Assembly (NCBI GenBank): GCA_002733465.1
Contig: NVVT01000003.1
Coordinates: 3,628-18,090 of the forward strand
Length of the DNA stretch: 14,463 bases
Direction of reading: 5' to 3'
Source: Kangiella sp.
GTDB lineage: Bacteria; Pseudomonadota; Gammaproteobacteria; Enterobacterales; Kangiellaceae
In this document: piece after piece, positions 1-7,427 of the stretch
Position numbering within the stretch: the first letter of the stretch is position 1
Layout: every line of letters begins with the position of its first letter
The notes under the pieces: model-generated
Database searches by the model: none
Told to the model about the DNA's origin: nothing
The model's input: only the letters and a program-made list of their open reading frames with translations
Made by a program: the position numbers and the translations under genes

Positions 1-1979
1 TTGTTGACTTGATTTGTCCAGGATACCTGTAATATTTTTTCTGGCGAACGACTTTTTGACGCCAAAAGATAACGACAATCGCAACGGTGGATCATTATGC
101 CTCTGCCTAAGGTTATGTATCCACAAATTTCATCTCCTGGAACCGGCTTACAACAAGAAGCCATACGGGTTAAAAGGTTACCAACACCTTCAACCAAGAT
201 ATCACTCGAGGCAGATCTCTTAACCAATTTTGGTTTGCGATTAAGCACGGTATTTCTATCAATTACGATATTTTCCGCGAAGTTATTTCGAATAGAATTA
301 ATGACCTGATGAATTCCTTTATCACCAGAACCAATTGCGGCATAAAGTTCATCTTTGCTAGAAAAATTAAACTGCTTTATAACCAATAGAAACTCAGTTT
401 TTGATAAAACTTTTTCTAACCCGTTCTTTTTTAACTCACTCTCTAATTGGACTCTACCTGCGTTAATGTTTTTTTCTTTATCCTGACGTTTAAACCATTG
501 GTGAACTTTGCTTTTTGCCTGCTGAGACTTTATATAACCGCTATGCTCACTCAACCAATCACGGCTTGGCTCACCGGATTTACTGGTCAATATTTCAATT
601 CTTTGCCCTGTTTCTAAAGCCTCCGTTAACGGAATAATTCTTCCATTCGCTTTTGCTCCCCGACATCTATGACCAACATCAGTGTGTACGCGGTAAGCAA
701 AGTCGACAGGCGTAGAGCCTTGCGGTAAATCAATTAATTTACCCAAGGGTGTGAAAACATATATTCGTTCTTCAAATATTTGATTTTTGAAATCGGCTGC
801 CAATTGTGCAGAGTCCGTTACTTCATCTTGCCATTCTAGTATTTGCCGTAGCCATGCAATTTTCGCATCGTAGCCACCGGCCTTTCCTGAATCGGCTTCT
901 TTATATTGCCAATGAGCTGCGACTCCTAATTCAGATTCCTGATGCATTTCATGAGTTCGAATTTGGATCTCTAGAGTTTTACCTTCTGGTCCAATTACAG
1001 CCGTATGTAATGAGCGATAGCCATTTTCTTTAGGCGTTGCGACATAATCATCAAACTCTTTCGGAATATGTTTCCATTCCCCATGAACAACACCCAAAAC
1101 AGAATAACAATCTTGAACTTTATCGACTAAAACTCTAACCGCTCGAACGTCATATATTTCTTCAAAACCAACTTTTTTTCGTTGCATTTTTTTCCATATA
1201 CTATAGATATGCTTTGCTCGTCCCATGAGATCACTTGCAACGCCAATGGCTGTTAATTTTCTATCAATAGTTGCTAAAACTTCATTGACATAAACCTCAC
1301 GTGCCAAGCGTTTTTCGGATAGATACTTTGCAATATTTTTGTATTCTTTTGGATGCAAATATCGAAAGGATAAATCTTCCATTTCCCATTTTAATTGACC
1401 AACACCTAACCTATTTGCCAAAGGCGCATAAACATCATTAATTTCTTTTGCACAGAATTGTCGAACTGCTTGGTCATTTTTAACCATTCGCAGGTTAACT
1501 AGTCGCTCAGCCAACTTGATTAAAACAACCATCACGTCATCAACCATTACAAGCAACATTTTTCTCAAATTTTCAACTTGCAATCCGTCACTATTTTTTG
1601 CTCGCTCTGATTGCAAACCGCGCATACCATCTAAAAGAATAACGCCTTTTACACGTTCTTCTACAACTACAGACAAATGCTCACCGACGTCTTTTAAATC
1701 AACATTCATCGAATTAACAAAAGGATAAAGCATTGCAGCAATTAGCGTTTCAGCATCAACATTTAATTCCACTAAGATGATTGCTTGTTCAAAAGCAATA
1801 TTGCTTAGTTTTACTAAATGTTTATCTTTAGGATCAATGTTATTTTTTAAAAGTGAAATGAGAGCTTCAAATTGAACAGGATCAAAATTTTCAGATTGCG
1901 AAAAAGATTGTAGGCACCAAACGATACAGCTCTCTTCAAAGAAACTTTCAGGCGGTTTTAAGTTTGTAATTTGAACCAT
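1..1979 (-). CDS. relA: RelA, GTP pyrophosphokinase ((p)ppGpp synthetase I), 3' end outside window
   Basis: This gene makes (p)ppGpp from ATP and GTP/GDP when the ribosome stalls on uncharged tRNA (stringent response). I translated the frame from the ATG at 1977-1979 to the window edge: 659 codons without a stop, against about 744 residues in E. coli RelA, so the C-terminal ACT/RRM domain is missing. In order it shows: a degenerate HD region, where residues 83-86 read MLYP and the catalytic HD pair is absent; the synthetase domain, with KHIYSIWKKM, DVRAVRV and the acidic EFDD signature at 308-311 followed by ENGYRSLH; a TGS domain at about 402-463; and the zinc-finger domain, with Cys609-Cys610, His631 and Cys635. 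The dead hydrolase site and EFDD (instead of RxKD) mark a monofunctional RelA and not SpoT. Its start lies 2 nt after the rlmD stop, so translational coupling with rlmD is likely; no strong Shine-Dalgarno is seen. Confidence 0.97.
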   Translation of the reverse strand, partial: MVQITNLKPPESFFEESCIVWCLQSFSQSENFDPVQFEALISLLKNNIDPKDKHLVKLSNIAFEQAIILVELNVDAETLIAAMLYPFVNSMNVDLKDVGEHLSVVVEERVKGVILLDGMRGLQSERAKNSDGLQVENLRKMLLVMVDDVMVVLIKLAERLVNLRMVKNDQAVRQFCAKEINDVYAPLANRLGVGQLKWEMEDLSFRYLHPKEYKNIAKYLSEKRLAREVYVNEVLATIDRKLTAIGVASDLMGRAKHIYSIWKKMQRKKVGFEEIYDVRAVRVLVDKVQDCYSVLGVVHGEWKHIPKEFDDYVATPKENGYRSLHTAVIGPEGKTLEIQIRTHEMHQESELGVAAHWQYKEADSGKAGGYDAKIAWLRQILEWQDEVTDSAQLAADFKNQIFEERIYVFTPLGKLIDLPQGSTPVDFAYRVHTDVGHRCRGAKANGRIIPLTEALETGQRIEILTSKSGEPSRDWLSEHSGYIKSQQAKSKVHQWFKRQDKEKNINAGRVQLESELKKNGLEKVLSKTEFLLVIKQFNFSSKDELYAAIGSGDKGIHQVINSIRNNFAENIVIDRNTVLNRKPKLVKRSASSDILVEGVGNLLTRMASCCKPVPGDEICGYITLGRGIMIHRCDCRYLLASKSRSPEKILQVSWTNQVN

Positions 1980-1981
1980 AG

Positions 1982-3343
1982 CTATTTCTTTTTTACAAAA
2001 AGAGCGATTGATTCAACATGACTAGTGTGCGGAAACATATCCATAACGCCCGCTTTGATCAATTCATATCCGGATTTAACTAATTCTCCGGTATCTCTAG
2101 CTAAAGTTGATGGATTACAAGATACATACACAATTCGCTCTGGCGCAAATTTAACAATATTCGGAATAACCTCTAAAGCACCACTTCTTGCAGGATCAAT
2201 TAGCACTTTGTTAAAATTATAAGATATCCATGGTTGATCGGTTAAATCACCGGCCAAATCTGCTTGATAAAACTCAACATTAGTCAGACCGTTATGTTTT
2301 GCATTCATTGTTGCTCGATCTACCATATCAATTACACCTTCAACACCTACTGCTCGTTTTACGTTCTTGGCGAGAGGCAAGGTGAAGTTACCTAATCCAC
2401 AAAACAAATCGAGCACCTCATCTTCAGGTTTCAAATCTAGTAATTCTATTGCTAAAGGGATCATTTTACGATTGATGCTAGCGTTCACCTGTGAAAAATC
2501 AAGGGGTTCCATCAACATCTCTAAATCAAATTCTGGTAGTTTATAGCTCAACACTGCATCTTTATCTTCAATTGGCCACAACCTTGTGACGGTTTTGGGC
2601 CCTTTAGATTGCAAAAATACAATAATTTGTTGTTGTTGCCCAAAGGACAACCACAACCCCCGGTCTTTTTCAGTTAAAGGCTGTAAATGTCGAACAATAA
2701 TGGCAACTGAATCGTCACCACATGTCACCTCTATTTGAGGTATAAATTGACGAGTATCCATTTCATCAATCAAATGACTCATCGGCATTAATATCGCATC
2801 GACACGTTTATCAAGCACCACACAACTTTCTATGTCCGCTAAAAAGTTAGAATATTTCTCTCTGAAACCAATCAGCGTCTTTTCCTTTTTACTGACATAT
2901 CGGACACCTAACCTTGCTTTTCGTCGGTAAGCTAATAAATCCGCTTGAAGCGGTTGCAACCACTCTTTTGGTTTAGTTGATGCAAAATGGGCTAGTTGTT
3001 CTTCTAATATTGATTGTTTGTGTAAAATTTGTGCGCTATTAGATAGGTGTTGCATGCTACATCCACCACAGTTGCCATAATGCAGACAAGGTGGAGATAC
3101 ACGGTCAGAATTGGGGTTTTCAATGGTAATGGCGCAGGCTTCATCAAATTTACCCCTTTGAAAAGTGATTTTTGCAGTGACCTGCTCATCTCTCAACGCG
3201 CCATCAACAAAAACGGTCTTGCCGTCACATTTTCCGACACCTCTACCTTCATGTGAAAGTGATAGAATGGTTAAATTTATCGGTTCGGTTGGAAGTGGTT
3301 TTGCTCTACGTGAGCGACCACGGCTATTCCTACGTTTTGCCAT
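1982..3343 (-). CDS. rlmD: RlmD, 23S rRNA (uracil-1939-C5)-methyltransferase
   Basis: This SAM-dependent enzyme makes 5-methyluridine at position 1939 of 23S rRNA. It is 453 residues long; E. coli RlmD (RumA) has 433. After a basic N-terminus (MAKRRNSRGRSRRAK) comes a TRAM domain at about 20-78. The [4Fe-4S] ligands are Cys86, Cys92 and Cys95 (CLHYGNCGGC) plus Cys174. The methyltransferase half has the SAM-binding motif LDLFCGLGNF at 311-320, FSQVNASINRKM at 283-294, the catalytic nucleophile Cys409 in YVSCNPSTLARD, and the general-base Glu444 near the C-terminus. All key residues are present. It is the first gene of a two-gene unit with relA and is divergent from the binding-protein gene at 3515. 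The stretch upstream of its ATG is AT-rich with only a weak Shine-Dalgarno (AAGAG, distant). The rlmD-relA order is the same as in E. coli. Confidence 0.97.
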   Translation of the reverse strand: MAKRRNSRGRSRRAKPLPTEPINLTILSLSHEGRGVGKCDGKTVFVDGALRDEQVTAKITFQRGKFDEACAITIENPNSDRVSPPCLHYGNCGGCSMQHLSNSAQILHKQSILEEQLAHFASTKPKEWLQPLQADLLAYRRKARLGVRYVSKKEKTLIGFREKYSNFLADIESCVVLDKRVDAILMPMSHLIDEMDTRQFIPQIEVTCGDDSVAIIVRHLQPLTEKDRGLWLSFGQQQQIIVFLQSKGPKTVTRLWPIEDKDAVLSYKLPEFDLEMLMEPLDFSQVNASINRKMIPLAIELLDLKPEDEVLDLFCGLGNFTLPLAKNVKRAVGVEGVIDMVDRATMNAKHNGLTNVEFYQADLAGDLTDQPWISYNFNKVLIDPARSGALEVIPNIVKFAPERIVYVSCNPSTLARDTGELVKSGYELIKAGVMDMFPHTSHVESIALFVKKK

Positions 3344-3403
3344 TTACAAAAATACTCTTATTAAAAAATCGACGCAATTTTACACTATTATCTGTCTTTA
3401 TGG

Positions 3404-3421
3404 CAGTATAGGGATATACTG
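3404..3421. promoter_or_regulatory. 18-bp palindrome in the rlmD / binding-protein divergent region
   Basis: The sequence CAGTATAGGGATATACTG is a perfect 7-bp inverted repeat around a 4-bp spacer, sitting in the 171-bp gap between two divergent genes. Each arm holds TATACT, which resembles a sigma-70 -10 element, one on each strand. No convincing -35 element lies at the right distance on either strand. It could be an operator covering one or both promoters. It is not a terminator, because no T-run follows on either strand. No regulator family is recognised. Confidence 0.4.
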
Positions 3422-3514
3422 TGTTAGCAAAATACCGAAAAATTAGCTTCTATGAGCCTAGAAAAATAGTTATATCTAAATAAATGAAAAATCTAAGGAA
3501 TGCCTCTTTAAGTT

Positions 3515-4567
3515 ATGCTCTGCACTTTATCTAAACTCAAGTTTTTATCCCTTCTGATAGTCGTTGTAGTAGTTGTTATCTCAGCCCACCTAAATGCAAA
3601 AACGGTTAGTAGCTTACGCCTAGAAAATAAGAAAATTGGGATCTACTATTATTCTGATCAAGTCATTGCTAACGATACGGCTACTGGCAACCAACAATAC
3701 TTTTCTAACCTACCTAGTGAGCTAAAAAACCAATTATCTGAACTTAATCCTGATTTATTGGTAAATGTCTATAATTTGAACAATAAATTACCTTTCGAAA
3801 TTGATAATTATTTAAGGTTAAATAAAGATTTTGCGATAACCATCGGCAAAAATGTCATGTTACAAATATTGGCATCTCGAACTGACATTCCAGTATTTTC
3901 ACTTAACACTCCCAGAGTAACTCTGGATCGGATGAGAAAAATTTATTCAGACTTAGGTTTTCAGTTATCTGGAATTTACCGTGAACAACCATTGTCTCAT
4001 CAGTTAGCATTAGCTGAAGCAATCAAGCCCGAAAATAAAAACATCTACCTTTTACTTGGCATGTTATCTCGATATCATATAGAGCAATATAAAACAGAAG
4101 TCGCTCGACAAGATTTTTCAATTCATTTCAAAATTTTGCAAAATCAAGATTCTCCCGTTGCCTATTTTAATAGTCTATCACCTCAAGATGGATTTTTAAC
4201 ACTTCTCGATAACCCTCAACAATTTACTCGTCAAAAAATTGAATTGCTCCTACCCTGTAGTTTTCAATCAAATATACCAATGATCGGTAATCGCAAACTT
4301 CATGGCGAAATTGGTGCACTAGCGAGTGTCTATTCAAGTGAAAGTGAATTAATCAGCGAGTCAATTAAAGTGATCAATCAATATTTTGCGAGTGGTAAGT
4401 ACAAGGAACCTGACTATTTGGAAAAGTTTTCAGTTTTTATCAATCAACAGATAGCTCAAAATTTCAATTATAAAAATCTTGATGAAAACCAATTAGAACT
4501 ATTAGTCGATGCTAAAATTAACCAGTTAAATAAAAAACCAGTCAAAGAAGTCAGACAAATAAATTAA
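3515..4567 (+). CDS. Periplasmic substrate-binding-like protein (ABC_sub_bind type) preceding BarA
   Basis: This 350-residue protein has a basic n-region and a long hydrophobic core at 9-24 (LLIVVVVVVIS). A plausible signal peptidase I site follows Ala28 (HLNA/KT), so it is probably periplasmic; there is no lipobox. The mature part resembles the ABC transporter substrate-binding family PF04392: two alpha/beta lobes, with the segment near 246-312 (LLPCSFQSNIPMIG, then GALASVYSS and KFSVFINQQIAQ) fitting the C-terminal lobe of that family. No ATPase or permease gene is nearby. An in-frame stop at 3509-3511 makes the ATG at 3515 the only reasonable start, although no well-spaced Shine-Dalgarno is seen (AAGG at 3495 is too far away). 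It ends 36 bp before the BarA-type kinase on the same strand, so the two are probably one operon. I infer a sensing role. The ligand is unknown, and the family call is from pattern recognition. Confidence 0.75.
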   Translation: MLCTLSKLKFLSLLIVVVVVVISAHLNAKTVSSLRLENKKIGIYYYSDQVIANDTATGNQQYFSNLPSELKNQLSELNPDLLVNVYNLNNKLPFEIDNYLRLNKDFAITIGKNVMLQILASRTDIPVFSLNTPRVTLDRMRKIYSDLGFQLSGIYREQPLSHQLALAEAIKPENKNIYLLLGMLSRYHIEQYKTEVARQDFSIHFKILQNQDSPVAYFNSLSPQDGFLTLLDNPQQFTRQKIELLLPCSFQSNIPMIGNRKLHGEIGALASVYSSESELISESIKVINQYFASGKYKEPDYLEKFSVFINQQIAQNFNYKNLDENQLELLVDAKINQLNKKPVKEVRQIN

Positions 4568-4603
4568 CAGATAATGAAACACAACCAATAAAGCGGTTTG
4601 ATT

Positions 4604-7402
4604 ATGAATGAATGGGGCATTAGAGCCAGAGTTATATTATTAGCCGTTATTCCTACGGCATTAGTTGCCTTCATTATGGGCGCCTATTTTGTTACCACTC
4701 GTATTCAAGATTTAAATACCAATCTTGAAGTTAGAGGATTAACCGTGGCTAAATATCTTGCGCAAACTTCTGAGTTTGCGGTGTTATCTGCAAATAATCA
4801 TGCATTGGTTAAATTAGTCACCTCGGCAAGAGATGGTGATCAAGATATTCTAGCAGTGGCAATCTATAATAAACAAAATCTACTGTTAGCCAGTTCAGGT
4901 ACAAAAGCGCTTGTACTTGCACTTTCGGGAAAAAATGAAACGCCTTTATCTCTAACCGAAACTGAAATTTTGGATGGCGGCATTTTAATCCGCACGCCAA
5001 TATTTAGCCAAAACAATTTGGATCCAAGAGAGTCATTAATCGAGTTATCAAAAAACCATATTTCCTTGATACCTATCGGCTACATCGCGGTTTATTTTAC
5101 TCATCAAAATATTAGTTTAAGGCAGTATCAGACAATTATAACGGCCACCATTATATTATTTTTGGGTTTGATTCTTGGTGCTATTTTGGCGCAAAATATG
5201 GCTCGTAATATTACAACTCCCATCATTTTATTAGCCAATGCTGTTAAACGTATAAAAGAAGGCCAACTAAACGTTCAAATACAATCTAACGCTAGTGGTG
5301 AATTACAAACATTAGTGAATGGTTTTAACAGTATGAGTGATTCTCTTTTTGAAGCGCGGGAAGAAATGCAAGTAGCAATCGAACAGGCAACAGCCGATAT
5401 AAATTCGACAAATACAGCACTTGAAGAACAAAATGTTGAATTGAATATAGCCCGTAAAGAAGCAATTGCCTCTAGCCGAGTTAAATCTGAATTTTTAGCG
5501 AATATGAGTCATGAAATAAGAACACCAATGAATGGAGTGATTGGGTTTACAAATTTGCTTTTAAAGACGCCGTTAAATGAAAAACAAAAATTACATTTGC
5601 AAACGATTAGTAATTCATCAGCAGGTTTGTTAAAAATAATTGATGATATTTTGGATTTTTCTAAAATTGAAGCTGGCAAAATGAATATGGAACAGCGTTC
5701 TCTAAACCTCACAAATTGTATTGATGATACTTTGGCATTGTTAGCTCCAAGTGCACAAGCTAAAAATTTGGAGATTATTGGCATTGTTTATGAAGATGTA
5801 CCCAAAAATTTGTTAGGCGACGCAGGTCGTATTTCACAGATTTTAAATAACCTTTGCGCCAACGCGATAAAATTCACAGAAAAGGGGACCATTCAAGTTC
5901 GCGTCATGCTCGAAAATCAATCTGACAGTCGAGTTAGGTTAAAGTTTAATATTAGTGATACTGGTATTGGTTTAAATGAAAAACAACAAAAGATATTATT
6001 TCAAGCATTTACTCAAGCAGATACTACGACGACCAGACGGTTTGGAGGTACTGGTTTAGGCTTAGTTATTTCTAAAAAACTAATAGAATCGATGAAAGGT
6101 AAAATCGGACTAGATAGCCAAGAAAATATTGGTTCCACCTTTTGGTTCACACTCGAACTAGCAAAAGATTTGAACGCTGAGCCTGTAACCGCATTCGGAT
6201 TTCCTGGCAAAAAAATTCTATTTCACGATGCAAACAACCTATCTCAGTTAGCAACAAAATATTTACTCAATCAATTAGGCACTCAAATTGAGACAGCTAA
6301 TAGTATTGAGAATCTAGAGTTGCTGGTGACTAAGTCTAAGCGACTAGAAAAAGATATTCATCTAATCATTGTTGGAGGTTACGCACCTAACAATCAACCG
6401 TTGAAGCAACTTAAAAAAATAGTAGAAAAACTTGAAATCCCACTGGTCATATTAATTAACTCTAATGATCACCATGTCATTCGTACTTTTATTGAGTCGG
6501 GTTATGATGAGCATTTATCAAAACCGCTGACGCTTAATTCAACCTATGAAACTTTGTCTAAGTGGTTAAGTCATGGCCAGACAAGTTTACTGCTAACTAA
6601 AAATAAGAGCAAAGCAAAACTCGTTCAAAAAGAACTTAAGATTTTATGCGTTGACGATAATGATGCGAACTTGAGGTTGATACAAGCCTTTGTTGATGAT
6701 TTTGATTTAAAAGCAGATTTCGTTGATGGCGGCGCTAAAGCTGTCCGTAAAGCCTCAACTTACAACTACGATCTAATTTTTATGGATATACAGATGCCCG
6801 GCATGGATGGTATCGCCGCAACCAAGGAAATTAGAATACTTAATCAACATAATTCTAGCATACCAATAATCGCGTTAACCGCTCATGCGATTAAAGGCGA
6901 AAGAGAACGTATCATTCAATCTGGCATGGATGATTTTTTAACCAAACCTATTGCTCAAGATGACTTAAGAAAAAACATACAAAAATGGACAAAAAGTGCC
7001 GTAGTTTATAAAACTAAAACTTCAGTAGAAGAGCCTACCTCTACGAATGCAAATAAAAACTCCCTGAGCTCAATTGACTGGAGTTTAAGCCTAAAAAACT
7101 CGAACGGCAAAGAGGACTTAGCAAAACAGATGTTAAAAATGCTGATCCAAAGTTTTGAAGAATCTGAAAGAAATATATCGCATTTTTTGAAAAATGATGA
7201 ACTGGGTAAACTTATAGCTGAAGTTCATAAAATTCATGGTGCAACGGCTTATTGTGGCGTGCCATTGTTAAAAGAATTAGCATATAAGTATGAATCGGAA
7301 TTGAAGCAAAATGGGATTACCCATGAAGCTAAAGCGATTAATGATTTGTTTGTTGAAGAAATGAAATCAGTAAAAGAAATATCTAAAGAATTTATATCTT
7401 AA
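4604..7402 (+). CDS. barA: BarA-type tripartite hybrid sensor histidine kinase
   Basis: This inner-membrane sensor kinase in E. coli phosphorylates the regulator UvrY/GacA and so controls the CsrA/RsmA system. It has 932 residues from the ATG at 4604; E. coli BarA has 918. The N-terminus MNEWGIRARVI aligns with the BarA start, and AAGCGG at 4591-4596 is the likely ribosome site, so I prefer this ATG to the TTG at 4598. Domains (approximate residues): TM1 9-30; periplasmic 31-175; TM2 177-198; HAMP to about 252; coiled coil; HisKA with His303 in MSHEIRTP; HATPase with Asn420, DTGIGL and GGTGLGL; a receiver-like segment 535-655 without a phospho-acceptor; a true receiver with acidic pair D684-D685, Asp728 (FMDIQMP) and Lys781; and a C-terminal HPt with His875 (EVHKIHGATAYCG). 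All phosphorelay residues are present. Its expected partner regulator is not in the window. Confidence 0.95.
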   Translation: MNEWGIRARVILLAVIPTALVAFIMGAYFVTTRIQDLNTNLEVRGLTVAKYLAQTSEFAVLSANNHALVKLVTSARDGDQDILAVAIYNKQNLLLASSGTKALVLALSGKNETPLSLTETEILDGGILIRTPIFSQNNLDPRESLIELSKNHISLIPIGYIAVYFTHQNISLRQYQTIITATIILFLGLILGAILAQNMARNITTPIILLANAVKRIKEGQLNVQIQSNASGELQTLVNGFNSMSDSLFEAREEMQVAIEQATADINSTNTALEEQNVELNIARKEAIASSRVKSEFLANMSHEIRTPMNGVIGFTNLLLKTPLNEKQKLHLQTISNSSAGLLKIIDDILDFSKIEAGKMNMEQRSLNLTNCIDDTLALLAPSAQAKNLEIIGIVYEDVPKNLLGDAGRISQILNNLCANAIKFTEKGTIQVRVMLENQSDSRVRLKFNISDTGIGLNEKQQKILFQAFTQADTTTTRRFGGTGLGLVISKKLIESMKGKIGLDSQENIGSTFWFTLELAKDLNAEPVTAFGFPGKKILFHDANNLSQLATKYLLNQLGTQIETANSIENLELLVTKSKRLEKDIHLIIVGGYAPNNQPLKQLKKIVEKLEIPLVILINSNDHHVIRTFIESGYDEHLSKPLTLNSTYETLSKWLSHGQTSLLLTKNKSKAKLVQKELKILCVDDNDANLRLIQAFVDDFDLKADFVDGGAKAVRKASTYNYDLIFMDIQMPGMDGIAATKEIRILNQHNSSIPIIALTAHAIKGERERIIQSGMDDFLTKPIAQDDLRKNIQKWTKSAVVYKTKTSVEEPTSTNANKNSLSSIDWSLSLKNSNGKEDLAKQMLKMLIQSFEESERNISHFLKNDELGKLIAEVHKIHGATAYCGVPLLKELAYKYESELKQNGITHEAKAINDLFVEEMKSVKEISKEFIS

Positions 7403-7427
7403 TAATTAGCTATTGGCAATGCTTTGT

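Noticed and set aside
73..400. Possible SpoT or bifunctional Rel instead of RelA
   Set aside because: The HD hydrolase pair is replaced (MLYP at residues 83-86) and the synthetase carries EFDD instead of RxKD, both RelA marks.
1..1979. Short plus-strand open frames across the relA region (for example 14-223, 806-1033, 1516-1728)
   Set aside because: They overlap a continuous, clearly conserved minus-strand relA frame and show no recognisable protein of their own.
3484..3534. 16-codon leader peptide overlapping the start of the binding-protein gene
   Set aside because: It has no ribosome site and no regulatory codon pattern; the overlap is probably chance.
3515..3600. Binding protein as a lipoprotein
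   Set aside because: The only early Cys (residue 3) lies in the n-region, before the hydrophobic core, and no lipobox is present at the predicted cleavage site.
4598..4603. TTG start two codons upstream for the BarA-type kinase
   Set aside because: The ATG at 4604 gives the BarA-like N-terminus MNEWGIRAR and a better spacing from AAGCGG.
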